Assembly: GCF_003991355.1 (NCBI RefSeq)
Contig: NZ_RCSU01000001.1
Coordinates: 742,286 to 806,285 of the forward strand
Source: Pseudoflavitalea rhizosphaerae
GTDB lineage: Bacteria; Bacteroidota; Bacteroidia; Chitinophagales; Chitinophagaceae
Length of the DNA stretch: 64,000 bases
Direction: 5' to 3'
A program made the position numbers and the translations under genes. The notes under the pieces are model-generated. The model made no database searches, was not told the origin of the DNA, and worked only from the letters and a program-made list of their open reading frames with translations. Shown piece after piece: positions 1 to 9,805 of this stretch (its first letter is position 1; every line of letters begins with the position of its first letter).

Positions 1-635
1 GCATTGGTGCATTTTTCCAGTTGGAAACAATGCGCAGCAGGATTTGCCTTGGTGCTTACCACGTCCAGCACAACCAGGTCGCCTACTTTCTCGTAAGCCA
101 CCCAGGCGGCATTCTTGGTGAGCCTGAACCTTCTTGTAGTGCCGATCCGTTCGAAAGCGGAATAATGCCCTTCGCCGGTGGTGATACTATTCCTTTTCAA
201 TTGCCTTGTTGCAGGATCATAGAACTGTACCCGGTGATTCCTTACATTGTCTACCGGATAACCGGGATCTATCTCCACTTCAAACCATAGGTTGGAAGGA
301 TCTTTTGCAACGATCACTCCCTGGGTAAAACAAAGCGGATCATAATCGATACTCAGATCTTTCACCGTGATATTGGTGCAGTTCAGGAAACGGAATGCCA
401 GTTCCTGTGAATTGCAGATGATACTGGCGCCGTTACCCCTGATCTCCACATTATTCAGATTATGGAACTGGTATGCGCCATAGGTCATATTGTTCAGCAG
501 GAAAGTGCCTGCGGGGATCTCTATAACTGCATTGCCTGCCTGTGCATCCAGAACAGGTTTCAGCTCCGGCAATTGGCGCGCCATGGCGGCAAATCCAAAA
601 GACAGGAACAGGATAATGTACATTAGTCTATACAT
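1..635 (-). CDS. Right-handed beta-helix (pectate-lyase-like) secreted protein, 3' end cut by window
   Basis: The frame is open from an ATG at 635 down to base 1, so only the first 211 residues are visible. The start is followed by a short Sec signal peptide (MYRLMYIILFLSFGFAAMA). The next residues follow the usual opening of a parallel beta-helix: a stretch on values placed in every unit (IEIPAGTF), then NNVEIRGNGASI, then NITVKDLSIDYDP. Such coils are typical of Bacteroidota beta-helix proteins related to pectate lyases and GH28/GH110 enzymes, which bind or cut polysaccharides. No catalytic residues can be assigned because the C-terminal part lies outside the window. It lies 44 bp downstream of the T9SS-tailed gene on the same strand and may be co-transcribed with it. 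The fold is fairly sure; the activity and substrate are not. Confidence 0.72.
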   Translation of the reverse strand, partial: MYRLMYIILFLSFGFAAMARQLPELKPVLDAQAGNAVIEIPAGTFLLNNMTYGAYQFHNLNNVEIRGNGASIICNSQELAFRFLNCTNITVKDLSIDYDPLCFTQGVIVAKDPSNLWFEVEIDPGYPVDNVRNHRVQFYDPATRQLKRNSITTGEGHYSAFERIGTTRRFRLTKNAAWVAYEKVGDLVVLDVVSTKANPAAHCFQLEKCTN

Positions 636-679
636 GATTGTTATGCTTTAAAATATGATCATTTGTTTTTGCGAAGGGA

Positions 680-2011
680 TCAAAGCTTCACCAGCTTCTT
701 CGTTTCTTTTTTGTTGCCGCTGTGCAGCGTGAGGTAATAGACGCCTTTCACCAATCCTTCCACATCCACGGAAGTCTGACCTGATTTCATGGATACACTT
801 TCTATTTTTTTCATTACCTGTCCTGCCGAGTTGGTGATCAAGATGATGGCATTGTTGCTTTGTTCTGTTTTGAAGGTCACCAGAACTTTATTGTTCGCAG
901 CATTCGGGCTCAGCTGCATTTGCCAGGGGGCGTCTTCAGCAGCAGTGGCAGCCATACCAGGAGCTGATGGATCAGGCGCCATCACAATCGACCTGAAAAC
1001 ATTGTTCTCATTGGATTTCACAATCAAGGTGGGCGTGAGACCTGCAAAACTGCTATTGTGGCCGGTGCTGTCTGTAAGCGATACCACTTCTCCGCCGGAA
1101 CCTTTCGTGTTATCGTTTCTCCTGATGGCGTAAATGATCACATGTCCATTACCGTTAACCTGTCCGGTCACTGCGCGGTATTTATCTCCCAATGTTCCGA
1201 TAACGCCATTGCTTACCCAGGCGCCTCCTGACAAGGAATATTTTCTAAGCAGGTTATCGTCTGCGATGTACAGCACATCCGTGCCGGAGCCAGCATTCAC
1301 AATGAAGAACTGGTAAGGACTGCCGGTGGTGGGCGTTCCGGGCAGATTCACCATGGATTGACCTGTAGTGGTGGGCAAGCCTGCACCAACGGCCGTGAGC
1401 CGCTGTGCGCCGGCTGTGGAAGTGGCGTACAGTTGAGAATTTATTACCATCAGACAACGCGCAGTGCTGGTAGTGATCTGCGTGTGCGTAGTGCTTCCGG
1501 TGGTGGTATACATGATACCGCCGGAGCCGCCGCTTACCCAGATATTGGGACCATCGGTAACGGCTCCACGAACTACCTGGGAACTGAATGCGCTCAATGC
1601 CGTACTGGTATTCACTGCGCCGTTCTGATCGATAATGGCCACCACTCTTTTTACTGCAGTGGAGGTAGTGGCTGAAACGCCGGTAGTTCCGGGGTCTGCG
1701 TCGTAACCGGCCAGCGCCAGTTTGCTTCCATCCTGAGAGCGGCTGATATAACCTTCCGTGTAATCGCTGGTGGAGATGGGCAACGTAAGCCTTTTGTTGC
1801 TGCCATTCACGGCAACCGGCATGGGGATGGACCTTACCAGGTCGCCACAGGAGTTGTATTCATCCAGGTAAACAGGCTGAGCAACCCCGGCTTCGAGCGG
1901 CGCAATGCCGGAACCAATTCTGACCACAACAAAATTTCCGGGAGTAAATGATTGGGCGAGGCAGTTGGTGAATAAACATACCAACAGTACCAGGGGGATA
2001 CATTTTTTCAT
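680..2011 (-). CDS. Secreted protein with T9SS C-terminal sorting domain
   Basis: This 443-residue protein has a Sec signal peptide ending in LAQ (start [10 protein letters not shown]). I chose the ATG at 2011 because it directly precedes the signal peptide; the frame is open to 2137 but the extra 42 residues look non-coding. The body is rich in Ser, Thr and Gly with repeated short strands ([20 protein letters not shown]), as in beta-propeller or beta-sandwich surface proteins. The last ~70 residues are a classic type-A T9SS tail: VLVTFKTEQ, then [14 protein letters not shown], then [12 protein letters not shown] and a basic KKLVKL end. Family knowledge says such tails send the protein across the outer membrane through the type IX system and are then removed. 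The function of the body is unknown. Confidence 0.8.
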   Translation of the reverse strand: MKKCIPLVLLVCLFTNCLAQSFTPGNFVVVRIGSGIAPLEAGVAQPVYLDEYNSCGDLVRSIPMPVAVNGSNKRLTLPISTSDYTEGYISRSQDGSKLALAGYDADPGTTGVSATTSTAVKRVVAIIDQNGAVNTSTALSAFSSQVVRGAVTDGPNIWVSGGSGGIMYTTTGSTTHTQITTSTARCLMVINSQLYATSTAGAQRLTAVGAGLPTTTGQSMVNLPGTPTTGSPYQFFIVNAGSGTDVLYIADDNLLRKYSLSGGAWVSNGVIGTLGDKYRAVTGQVNGNGHVIIYAIRRNDNTKGSGGEVVSLTDSTGHNSSFAGLTPTLIVKSNENNVFRSIVMAPDPSAPGMAATAAEDAPWQMQLSPNAANNKVLVTFKTEQSNNAIILITNSAGQVMKKIESVSMKSGQTSVDVEGLVKGVYYLTLHSGNKKETKKLVKL

Positions 2012-2082
2012 ATGGCAATTAGTATTGGACCAAGAAACAGAAAAAAGGATTCCTGCGGTCCGATTCAGGGCAGGTATTTTTG

Positions 2083-2115
2083 GTGGGAAGGCTCCCACAA
2101 CGAGGGAATGTTCCC
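2083..2115. promoter_or_regulatory. Two small dyads between divergent genes
   Basis: The 156-bp gap between the divergent starts at 2011 (minus) and 2168 (plus) holds a perfect 6-bp stem with an AGGC loop (2083-2098, GTGGGA/TCCCAC) and, five bases on, a 5-bp dyad with a TG spacer (2104-2115, GGGAA/TTCCC). They could be operator half-sites or leader hairpins. This is a pattern observation only. Confidence 0.25.
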
Positions 2116-2167
2116 AATGCCTGTAATATTTCACCAACCCCTCCTACTAATGATAAAACATTTTTCC

Positions 2168-2485
2168 ATGATCGTTACTACCACCAACACCATTGAAGGA
2201 AATCCCATTCAACAATATTTAGGTGTGATCAGCTCCGAAACCATTATCGGTGCAAATATTTTCAAAGACATTTTTGCTGGACTGAGAGACATTGTAGGCG
2301 GTCGTAGCGGCACATATGAGCGCGTGATCCAGGAAGCGAAACAAACCGCCCTGAATGAATTGCAGCAGAAGGCGGCATCAGTTGGCGCCAATGCCATTGT
2401 TGGCGTTGACCTGGATTTTGAAACAGTTGGAGGAAAAGGCAGTATGCTGATGGTGGTTGCCACAGGCACAGCCGTAAAAGTGTAA
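2168..2485 (+). CDS. YbjQ/UPF0145 family protein
   Basis: The 105-residue product fits the length of the YbjQ (PF01906) family, a small soluble protein reported to form pentamers and often labelled a putative heavy-metal-binding protein; its cellular role is not settled. The family's hallmarks are visible: the opening [11 protein letters not shown], then [14 protein letters not shown], the [10 protein letters not shown] loop, and the C-terminal half with [15 protein letters not shown]. The ATG at 2168 was chosen because it matches the conserved N-terminus; the frame is open upstream to 2012 but that part overlaps the divergent gene's leader. It converges on the MFS gene with 17 T-rich bases between the stops. 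It is probably a housekeeping neighbour and not part of locus 1. Confidence 0.88.
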   Translation: MIVTTTNTIEGNPIQQYLGVISSETIIGANIFKDIFAGLRDIVGGRSGTYERVIQEAKQTALNELQQKAASVGANAIVGVDLDFETVGGKGSMLMVVATGTAVKV

Positions 2486-2502
2486 TTCTTTTTTCTATTT
2501 TT

Positions 2503-3726
2503 CTATTCAGTAAAATCAAGATCCCTGGAAAAGGTTTCTTCCATTCTCCAGGCTGCCAGCAAAGCCAGCACAATGGTTGACCCGCCTACCATGGCGGCGG
2601 AACCGAGAAAGCCAGCCTGTTCAACACCCATCAGGAACAAGGGAGTAAAAACATTCACGCTGCCCCTTACAAAATTGGGGACCGTAGTGGCCACAGTAGC
2701 GCGAAGATTGGTGCCGAACTGTTCTGCAGCAACTGTCACAAACAGTGCCCAGTAACCGATCGCAAACCCGAGGAAGAGACAAAGACCGTAGAATATGGCA
2801 ACACTTTGTGTACGCTGCAACAAATACACCAGCATGGCAAGAGCCGTCAAACAAACGAATACAGCCACGGTTTTCTTACGACTTTTCAAATACTGGCTAA
2901 GCAGTCCACTACTCATATCGCCGAGCGAAAGCCCGATATAGCTGAACATAACAGCCTTTCCTGCCTGAATGGGCGTTTCAAGACCGATCGCGATCCCGAA
3001 CTCCGGAGAGAAAGTGATGAGTATACCTATCACGAACCAGATGGGTAAACCGATCATGATGCAACGCAGGTATTTCACAAACCGTTTCCATGAGCTGAAG
3101 AGCGCTAAGAAATTACCACGCTTCATATCCGCCTCTTTCACATGCCTGAAAATACCCGATTCAAAAACATTGAATCGCAATACCAGCAAAGCCAGTCCCA
3201 GCCCGCCTCCAATGAAATACGCAATGCGCCAGTCGAAGAGGTCCGCAATGAAATAAGCAAGTACGGCGCCCAACACGCCAACAGAAGCAACAATAGAAGT
3301 GCCGTAACCCCTGATCTCTTTGGGCAGTACTTCCGCCACCAGCGTTATGCCGGCTCCCAGTTCCCCGGCCAGCCCAACACCGGCAATGAAGCGAAGTATC
3401 GCATACTGATCAACGTTGGTCACAAAACCATTGGCAATATTCGCCAGTGAGTAGAGGGCAATCGATCCGAAAAGTACGGACAATCTTCCTTTCTTATCTC
3501 CGAGGATGCCCCAGAGTATTCCTCCCACCAGCATGCCGGCCATTTGTGTATTGATGAGAAAGATGCCCTGTTCCAGCAACTGATGATCTGTAACATTCAG
3601 CGCACGCAGGCTGGGCACCCGAACGATACTGAACAATAAGAGATCGTAGATATCTACAAAATAACCAAGAGCGGCAACAATAACGGGTACGGATAACAGT
3701 TGCTTCAGGGTGGAGGGATTACGCAT
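2503..3726 (-). CDS. MFS permease, last gene of locus 1
   Basis: This 407-residue hydrophobic protein has about 12 predicted membrane spans and the major facilitator signature between spans 2 and 3 (GILGDKKGRLS), plus a polar charged pair region RFIAGVGLAGELGAG typical of metabolite:H+ symporters. It would carry a small solute across the inner membrane. It follows the SGNH hydrolase by 21 bp on the same strand, and the whole run from the sigma gene at 17053 has no large gap other than the palindromic element before susC. The natural inference is that it takes up the monomer or acid released by the locus 1 periplasmic enzymes. I cannot name the substrate. No terminator hairpin was seen after the stop. 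Confidence 0.85.
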   Translation of the reverse strand: MRNPSTLKQLLSVPVIVAALGYFVDIYDLLLFSIVRVPSLRALNVTDHQLLEQGIFLINTQMAGMLVGGILWGILGDKKGRLSVLFGSIALYSLANIANGFVTNVDQYAILRFIAGVGLAGELGAGITLVAEVLPKEIRGYGTSIVASVGVLGAVLAYFIADLFDWRIAYFIGGGLGLALLVLRFNVFESGIFRHVKEADMKRGNFLALFSSWKRFVKYLRCIMIGLPIWFVIGILITFSPEFGIAIGLETPIQAGKAVMFSYIGLSLGDMSSGLLSQYLKSRKKTVAVFVCLTALAMLVYLLQRTQSVAIFYGLCLFLGFAIGYWALFVTVAAEQFGTNLRATVATTVPNFVRGSVNVFTPLFLMGVEQAGFLGSAAMVGGSTIVLALLAAWRMEETFSRDLDFTE

Positions 3727-3747
3727 ATTACGGATCGATTTCCTTCT

Positions 3748-4479
3748 TTATGATAATAATTTTTTCAGGTAGGCAGGATAGCTTTCTTTATCTATGGAGC
3801 CATCGCCTTTGGTGATGCTATCGCCAAAACATACGATGCGCCGGGCATTCAGCTGATTATATTGAATATGCTGGCTCACGGCCAGCGCCAGAAAACGGTA
3901 ACCATCACGCGTGGGATGCACCCCGTCTTCTTTTCCACTATTCTCTTTGTTGCGAAGCAGGCAATCTTTTTCAAGACCGGTCTTTCCCACTTTTTCAAAG
4001 ATACTGCCGATATCCAGCAGTCCTGCATTCTTATCTGCAGCGATCTTTTTGATCACTTCATTCACCTGCTTTCTTCTTCCTTCCGGTCCTTCGGGTTGAA
4101 AGAATGCAGCAGGATGTCTTTGCAACAGATAAGGCACATAGAATGGGAGAATGGTCATCAGCAACAATTGACTGCCGGAGCCGGTGATCTTATCCGACAA
4201 TTCATTCAGGTTATTGCGGAATTTTTCCAGCGGCACATGTTTACCGTTGTTCATATCGTTGGTGCCCACCATGAGGATGGTGAGCGTGGGTTTATGCGCC
4301 AGGCAATCCGTATCGATGCGTTTCAAAAGATTGTTGGTATTGTTGCCTGCAATGCCGGCATTCACCAGCAGCTCCGCTCCGGCCGTTGGCTGCGTAATTG
4401 TACTGCCTGCTGCCAGCTTCGCCAGTCCACTGCCTGCGGCCAGTAATATGGAACGGGAAAGGAATTGTTTTCTGTTCAT
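3748..4479 (-). CDS. SGNH/GDSL-like hydrolase with circularly permuted catalytic blocks
   Basis: This 243-residue protein starts at the ATG at 4479, 4 bp after the stop of the preceding FAD gene, giving an export signal (RKQFLSRSILLAAGSGLAKLA) that is Tat-like but lacks a twin Arg. The SGNH blocks are all present but in the wrong order. Block II-like NAGIAGNNT is at residues 40-48, block III VGTNDMN at 71-77 and block V DGVHPT (Asp185, His188) at 185-190. Block I, CFGDSIT with the nucleophile Ser221, comes last at 217-223, followed by SYPAYLKKLL at the C-terminus. In standard SGNH enzymes block I is at the N-terminus. Joining this C-terminal piece to residues 30-45 would restore the usual order. 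All triad residues are kept, so an active esterase or deacetylase is likely. The family call is secure; the permutation is read directly from the sequence. Confidence 0.82.
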   Translation of the reverse strand: MNRKQFLSRSILLAAGSGLAKLAAGSTITQPTAGAELLVNAGIAGNNTNNLLKRIDTDCLAHKPTLTILMVGTNDMNNGKHVPLEKFRNNLNELSDKITGSGSQLLLMTILPFYVPYLLQRHPAAFFQPEGPEGRRKQVNEVIKKIAADKNAGLLDIGSIFEKVGKTGLEKDCLLRNKENSGKEDGVHPTRDGYRFLALAVSQHIQYNQLNARRIVCFGDSITKGDGSIDKESYPAYLKKLLS

Positions 4480-4483
4480 ACGC

Positions 4484-6382
4484 TTAGGATTTTGTTTTCG
4501 TGAAAAGCCATTGGATGGCTTCACTCCTGGTGCTTTTATTGGCCTGGATATGCTTCGGGAATTTCAGACCAGTCAGTTGCTGCCATTGCAATAATTCTTC
4601 TTTGTTCACTTTTTCATCGGGCCTCACGGTCCACTCCGGCAACCATCCTTTCAGGCCCAGGCGCTGAACGGCCCTGAATGCAGGATGACCGGGTTTAATG
4701 TCTTTGTAATAGATCAATACAGCTCCCTGATTGATCAATTCATCCTGCACTGCGGTTACAGGAATTTGTTGTGCAGGTTTGCTGGATGAGATAATAGTGG
4801 CCGCGGCAATACCTGCTGCCTGTCCCAGTGCCATCCAGCAAGGCTCCATGCGCAATGTGGCAAAACCCAGGTGTGTGGCGGAAGCCGGAACAGGCGCCAG
4901 CAAATTTGTGATCACGGCAGGCAGCATCACTTCAAAGGGGACCGTATAAGGCATGGTGGGATAACTGAGAAAACCATCCAGTACTTTCTTCCCTTTTTCA
5001 CTTTTTCTTGTTGCATGCGAATCGATATCGTAATGACTGCCGGTGATGCTGCTGATATGAACGGGTGGACGCCCATCTTTTGTCAAGGGCAATGCATCTC
5101 CTGCTTTGAAAAGATAGAGGCCTTTCATCCTTCTGCCCTCGCGAACGTATGCCTGGCGGGGGAAATTATCATTGTCTCTGAACTCATCGGCGGACAATCC
5201 CCATTGTGCACAATCGTTACGGAACCAGGCTGGCAGCGCTTCATCGTGTTGTCCGAAATAAAGAAGCCCGAGAATATAATCTTTCAACCTGTTGGCGAAC
5301 CGGTCCCGCCATTCCCAACCGGCAGTAGGCCAGGGCCAGTTCTCTTCAGGAAGATCGATAGAGATCAATGCGCGATGTTGATTATTGGCATCTGTTTTAC
5401 TATTGGGCAGGACCACTTTGTTCACAAGCCGCTGCATGCCTTCGGGCATCCATTTACCAACAGGCGGTTTCCCCTGCGCGCGCAAAGCGATATTGCTGTC
5501 TCTCAACTGCGGCGACATGTCCACCCATTCAATACCGGAATGCTGACCCGATAAAACATCTTCGATCAGGGAAACATATTCTTCCCTGTTGTAAGAAACA
5601 GGCTTTGGAATAGGCACCCTGTTGGCAGGTTCAGTAGTGAGACAAAGCCTGAAATTATATGCCTGCACAGCATTATCTGCCAGATTGCTGCTGCCTTCCT
5701 CCTGCCTCTCGCCCAGCCAGAGTTTGTACACCTGCCCTGCATAGGGCTCGTTGTATTCATCTTTGCCTTCCCTTCCCAAACTATAAGGCACACCAGCTGC
5801 AGCAATCAGGTCGCCCTCATAAGTAGCATCGATAAATACTGCGCCTGTGTATTGTTCCTGCTGATTCGATAAGCGGTTCAGCACGGTCAGTTTTTTGATC
5901 GTATTGTTTTCGATAAGTATATTTTCGGGCAGCGCATCGAATTGTCGGTTGATCAACACCGTTACTAACGGCGCTTCCTTTAACATATCCAGCAGTACTT
6001 TCTCCCCCACCGATGGCTCAAAATGGTAGCCCTGGCTGCAATCCTTCACCTGCTTCGATTGCGGCCCGTAAACGCTTACATAATGCGCTTTCACGCGGTT
6101 CACGAATTCGAGGAAGAGCCCGGCAGTAGCGCCACGCGTGATGATATCCGTAGCGCCAAGACCATTTGCCACAAGCCCTCCGGCATGACTGGTGCGCTCA
6201 AGAATAAGCGAACGCTTCCCCATCCTTGCCGCCGAAATACCCGCCATGATGCCGGCAGGCGTTCCACCCACTATTACAATATCGTAAGACACGCTCGTTT
6301 GCGCAGCCGCCTTAAAATATACCGATGGTAATAAAAAGAGCAGCATTGAACTCAGCCATATGGCTCTGATTAATTTCTTCAT
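4484..6382 (-). CDS. Secreted FAD-dependent oxidoreductase (FAD_oxidored family)
   Basis: The 632-residue product has a Sec-type signal peptide (residues 1-28, ending AAAQ) and a Rossmann dinucleotide fold at residues 33-62 (YDIVIVGGTPAGIMAG, then LILE), with HAGGLVANGLGATD close behind. The family pattern YEGDLIAAAGVPYSLGREG follows, and PCWMALGQAAGIAAA near the end completes the FAD site. This matches PF12831-type enzymes, common in Bacteroidota and Planctomycetota and often mislabelled xanthan lyase; their reactions are largely unknown. The last ~60 residues (after GQAAG) carry extra helices not seen in the paralogue at 8140-9765. It sits between the GxGYxYP gene (12 bp) and the SGNH gene (4 bp), so co-transcription is nearly certain. 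The oxidised substrate is unknown; a sugar or sugar-derived alcohol is a guess. Confidence 0.85.
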   Translation of the reverse strand: MKKLIRAIWLSSMLLFLLPSVYFKAAAQTSVSYDIVIVGGTPAGIMAGISAARMGKRSLILERTSHAGGLVANGLGATDIITRGATAGLFLEFVNRVKAHYVSVYGPQSKQVKDCSQGYHFEPSVGEKVLLDMLKEAPLVTVLINRQFDALPENILIENNTIKKLTVLNRLSNQQEQYTGAVFIDATYEGDLIAAAGVPYSLGREGKDEYNEPYAGQVYKLWLGERQEEGSSNLADNAVQAYNFRLCLTTEPANRVPIPKPVSYNREEYVSLIEDVLSGQHSGIEWVDMSPQLRDSNIALRAQGKPPVGKWMPEGMQRLVNKVVLPNSKTDANNQHRALISIDLPEENWPWPTAGWEWRDRFANRLKDYILGLLYFGQHDEALPAWFRNDCAQWGLSADEFRDNDNFPRQAYVREGRRMKGLYLFKAGDALPLTKDGRPPVHISSITGSHYDIDSHATRKSEKGKKVLDGFLSYPTMPYTVPFEVMLPAVITNLLAPVPASATHLGFATLRMEPCWMALGQAAGIAAATIISSSKPAQQIPVTAVQDELINQGAVLIYYKDIKPGHPAFRAVQRLGLKGWLPEWTVRPDEKVNKEELLQWQQLTGLKFPKHIQANKSTRSEAIQWLFTKTKS

Positions 6383-6394
6383 TCCATTATTTTA

Positions 6395-8119
6395 TCAGAA
6401 CAATTTCCTTGTTTCTTCAGGATGGTATTTCATCCGGATACGCCAAAGTAACTCTTCAATGCTCACAGATCTTGTATTGGATGATAATCTTTCTGCCATC
6501 CATTTAACCGGCGTTACGCCGCGCTCACCGGTGCCATGTCTTTTCGCTTCGGGAGAATCGGCTATTGCCTGCACGATCTTTCCAGGCTCGTTGAATCTCG
6601 ACCAGGCATGAACGATAGTCCATGACAATGCAGGATCAGCCGCAGTTGCTTTCTCTCCATCTTTATTGATCCAATCGATGAGATCCTCCGGGTTGCCGGA
6701 TCCTTCTTTTTTCAGGTTATGCCAGAGCTGGTAACGGGCAGTAACAACGGGTATTTCAATCCCCTTTTTATTCTTCACCCAAAACATTTTTCCGCGTCCT
6801 CCATTGTAAGGGGAATACTGCACGGCAATGATACCTGTGAGGTCTTCGATCTCTTCGGCAAAGATCCGGTAAGCGCGTTGCGCTGCTTCGCCCGACATAT
6901 TCCTGCAAATGAATCCCAGCACTTTCACACCTGTCAGTTGCATTTGCTTGTTCATTCTTTTGGCCAGTTCCCGCAACCACTTCTCCGGTTCTCCGGTAGC
7001 CGTGGCAAACAGGTCGGGATAAAAATAACCACCGCCGTATTCCACCACTGAGACATGCTCCGGCTGTGTGCGTTGCAATTGATCGTATACATCCCGCCCT
7101 CCTGCGGAAAGATTAACCACGCAGGAAGTGAAAGACATATTGATAGCCGTATTATAAGGATTGGACCAGTAATCTTTACTGCTGATGAAATCCCCGAAAG
7201 TCCATTGCATATTATCGCCATCGCTCATCACAAACGACTGGCAATTGCGTTGGTCCTTCCAGTCGATCTTTTTTGGCGAAAGGGTTTTGATCTTTGCCGG
7301 GGCCTTGTCTTCATGAATGCTCAGCAGGCTGAGATTCATGCACCAGTCGGATGCAGTATTGATAAGCCCGCGACGCGTGCAGGGCTCAATATGCTGGAAC
7401 TCTCCGCCCTTGTTCCAGCCGATCACGGGCGACAATGGCTGCACCCATTCCAGCAAACTTTTCAGCGTGGAATCAACTCCGTACCATACCAGGCTTTTGT
7501 GCGCAATGGCATAGTCGCGGTTATTGCTGAACTCAGGATTGCAAAGCACCATCACATGCCTGTTCACTTTTTCCTTTAATGGAAGGAAAGAAGAAAGATC
7601 AGGAACGATACCGGAAGCATCGAACAATTTTGTCAATCCTTTTTGTTTGGCTGTAGTTTCTTCGGACAGGTCAACCAGGATACCCTTCATCAAACCTGCG
7701 TACACAGTGGCCAGGTTCACGGAATTATCCTTTTTTCTTGCATCATACAAAACATATCCCTTGATGATGCCTTTGGGAATAAACCTGTCAACCAGTTGCC
7801 AGGCGGTAAAGCTGCCAGCTTCCTTTGCATGCAGGCGTTTTACCAGTGATTCGTAATAAATAGCGTAATTGGGATTGGACACCATGGTCCACACTCCTTC
7901 TTTCGTTTTTCCTTCATTGAGCGATTGCGCCGCCAGTCCTGCCACGGATTGCGCCAGGTTCATTTCTTTCAGGTCGTTCCCGCGTTGAATGCGGCAGGTA
8001 AGGATAGACGTTGGAGCTTTCTGCGCAGGCCAGCCATAGGCGCTGTCTTCTTTGTTGTTGGCAGCAGCAGCCAGGGCGCTGCAGCCCAGCATCCATACGA
8101 GTACAAATTGTTTGAACAT
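6395..8119 (-). CDS. GxGYxYP-family putative glycoside hydrolase
   Basis: This 574-residue exported protein (signal peptide about residues 1-20, ending AAAA) carries the family-defining heptad GGGYFYP at residues 362-368. Other conserved runs include VMSDGDNMQW (298-306), IEPCTRRGLINTASDW and QYSPYNGG. The length and layout suit the two-domain GxGYxYP family (PF16216 N-terminal, PF14323 C-terminal), which is predicted, not proven, to hydrolyse glycosides. The acidic SDGDN cluster is a candidate catalytic or metal site. It lies between two FAD oxidoreductases, 20 bp from one and 12 bp from the other, on the same strand. This suggests that it acts on the same periplasmic substrate before or after oxidation. 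The family call is strong; the activity is inferred. Confidence 0.88.
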   Translation of the reverse strand: MFKQFVLVWMLGCSALAAAANNKEDSAYGWPAQKAPTSILTCRIQRGNDLKEMNLAQSVAGLAAQSLNEGKTKEGVWTMVSNPNYAIYYESLVKRLHAKEAGSFTAWQLVDRFIPKGIIKGYVLYDARKKDNSVNLATVYAGLMKGILVDLSEETTAKQKGLTKLFDASGIVPDLSSFLPLKEKVNRHVMVLCNPEFSNNRDYAIAHKSLVWYGVDSTLKSLLEWVQPLSPVIGWNKGGEFQHIEPCTRRGLINTASDWCMNLSLLSIHEDKAPAKIKTLSPKKIDWKDQRNCQSFVMSDGDNMQWTFGDFISSKDYWSNPYNTAINMSFTSCVVNLSAGGRDVYDQLQRTQPEHVSVVEYGGGYFYPDLFATATGEPEKWLRELAKRMNKQMQLTGVKVLGFICRNMSGEAAQRAYRIFAEEIEDLTGIIAVQYSPYNGGRGKMFWVKNKKGIEIPVVTARYQLWHNLKKEGSGNPEDLIDWINKDGEKATAADPALSWTIVHAWSRFNEPGKIVQAIADSPEAKRHGTGERGVTPVKWMAERLSSNTRSVSIEELLWRIRMKYHPEETRKLF

Positions 8120-8139
8120 GAGAGGATAATATTTTTTTA

Positions 8140-9765
8140 CTATTCTTTTTTTCCGGCGGGAAGATCGGCCAGTGTTTTCAGCTTATGTTCCAGGATAGCG
8201 CCCTGGCTCAATAATTTCTTCGCCAGCGCTTTGGTATCCACGTCCTGAACAGGTTTTCCATTCTGAATGGCCAGGGCAGCGGCATTGCCGGCAGCCTGCC
8301 CGATGATCATGTATTGCGGCTCCATTCGGAGGGATGAACATACAACATGGCTCATGGATATACACACAGACACAATGAGGTTAGATACCTGTGATCTTTT
8401 GGGAACGATGCTGCGATAAGGGATCTGGTAAGGAATATGCTTCATGCGTTCCTGTTCCGTGCGTTGAACGCCGCCTTCATATTTCAAAATTCCTTTTGCA
8501 TCTGCATAGCCCTGTACGCGGTGTACATCAAGTCCATAAGAGCCCAGGCCAATGGGATCAGGCTTCTGCATTTTGGAGATCACATCGGGCTGGATCATTA
8601 CAAATTCACCCAGCATGCGCCTGGCTTCACGTACATACAATTCGTAAGGCCAGTTATCATTATCGGTGAACTCATCTTTGGAAGGCCCCCAGAGATTGAT
8701 GCCTGCACGATAAGCTTCCGGAATGCGCGGATCGTTGGCCAGGAAATACATGTATCCTTTTACATAATTCTCGTGGTCTTTCCAGATCTCTGCCCTTCTT
8801 TTGTAAGAGCCATCGGGATAATCCCAGTTGCCACCAACATAGTCGGCCGTGTTAAGGTCAACTTTGTTGTTGGGAACTTTTCCTGCACCGGGGAACATTT
8901 TCGCTGCGGCTTCCGCAGCGCCCAGGTTTTTTATTGCATCCAGGGTAGAGAGGAGTAATTCATAATAGCGATTGGGATCATAGTTCTCCGGCTTATGGTA
9001 TGGGCGTTTATTGGCCGGATCATTGGTGAGCGATAACCTGAAATTATAAGCCTGTGTTTTATTATCGCCTGCGCCGATGGGACCCGGCGGATTTGGCTGG
9101 ATACCGAAAAGCAGCTTTCCGTCAGGACCATAGGCGCTGCGATGACCTGATCCTTCCCTGATACCCGCGGAATATTCATTGTACAGGCTTTGCGCCTCAC
9201 GGCCTACCACATACGAAACGCCTGCAAAAGCCATCAGGTCTCCCTCGTAAGTGGCATCGATGAAAACCTTGCCGGTGAAAGTAGTCCCGTTTTCCATTAT
9301 TATCCCGGTGATCGCTTTTTTCTTTTTGATCACGCCGCCTTTTTCTTTCAGGCGATGCCGGAAGAATACATCCACATTCACCTCTTTCACCATATCGTTC
9401 AACACTTTCTCCGCAACATGCGGCTCTGGGAACCAGGCAATACCATCCTTTGTAGTTACCTGGTAATGGTCTCCTGCTCTTTTGTATACTTCTTTCACAT
9501 AACCACCAATCACATCCTTGCGGCCCAGGTCAGTGGCAGACAATCCGCCGGAGACCATGCCGCCCAGGTGCTGCTTCGGTTCAATAAGGGCTACACGCAT
9601 GCCTTCCCTTGCAGCCGTTACTGCTGCAATCACACCGGAAGCTGTGCCTCCATATACAACAACATCATAGTTTTTTTTAGCGGGATTTATTTGCGCTTGT
9701 ACAGATACGGATGGGATGATCATTACCAGTACCAGTAAACGAAAAAGGAATTGCTTTCTTTTCAT
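8140..9765 (-). CDS. Secreted FAD-dependent oxidoreductase, paralogue of the 4484-6382 gene
   Basis: This 541-residue enzyme starts at the ATG at 9765 ([10 protein letters not shown]); an in-frame TTG at 9774 is less likely. A Sec signal peptide ends at VQAQ, followed by the FAD-binding strand [16 protein letters not shown] (residues 33-48) and [32 protein letters not shown] and a C-terminal [12 protein letters not shown] are shared with the other FAD enzyme of this operon. The presence of two diverged copies suggests successive or alternative oxidation steps. This copy ends soon after the FAD site and lacks the C-terminal extension of its partner. It is 40 bp after susD. Export of flavoproteins through Sec instead of Tat would require FAD loading in the periplasm; no twin-arginine motif is visible. 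The substrate is unknown. Confidence 0.86.
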   Translation of the reverse strand: MKRKQFLFRLLVLVMIIPSVSVQAQINPAKKNYDVVVYGGTASGVIAAVTAAREGMRVALIEPKQHLGGMVSGGLSATDLGRKDVIGGYVKEVYKRAGDHYQVTTKDGIAWFPEPHVAEKVLNDMVKEVNVDVFFRHRLKEKGGVIKKKKAITGIIMENGTTFTGKVFIDATYEGDLMAFAGVSYVVGREAQSLYNEYSAGIREGSGHRSAYGPDGKLLFGIQPNPPGPIGAGDNKTQAYNFRLSLTNDPANKRPYHKPENYDPNRYYELLLSTLDAIKNLGAAEAAAKMFPGAGKVPNNKVDLNTADYVGGNWDYPDGSYKRRAEIWKDHENYVKGYMYFLANDPRIPEAYRAGINLWGPSKDEFTDNDNWPYELYVREARRMLGEFVMIQPDVISKMQKPDPIGLGSYGLDVHRVQGYADAKGILKYEGGVQRTEQERMKHIPYQIPYRSIVPKRSQVSNLIVSVCISMSHVVCSSLRMEPQYMIIGQAAGNAAALAIQNGKPVQDVDTKALAKKLLSQGAILEHKLKTLADLPAGKKE

Positions 9766-9805
9766 CTCAATCAAGATTTTAGGGGATTGCTGATAAGGCG
9801 CCCTG

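Noticed and set aside
4484..9765. Xanthan lyase, a common label for these FAD proteins
   Set aside because: Both proteins have a Rossmann FAD fold and no lyase domain; the label is an annotation carry-over.
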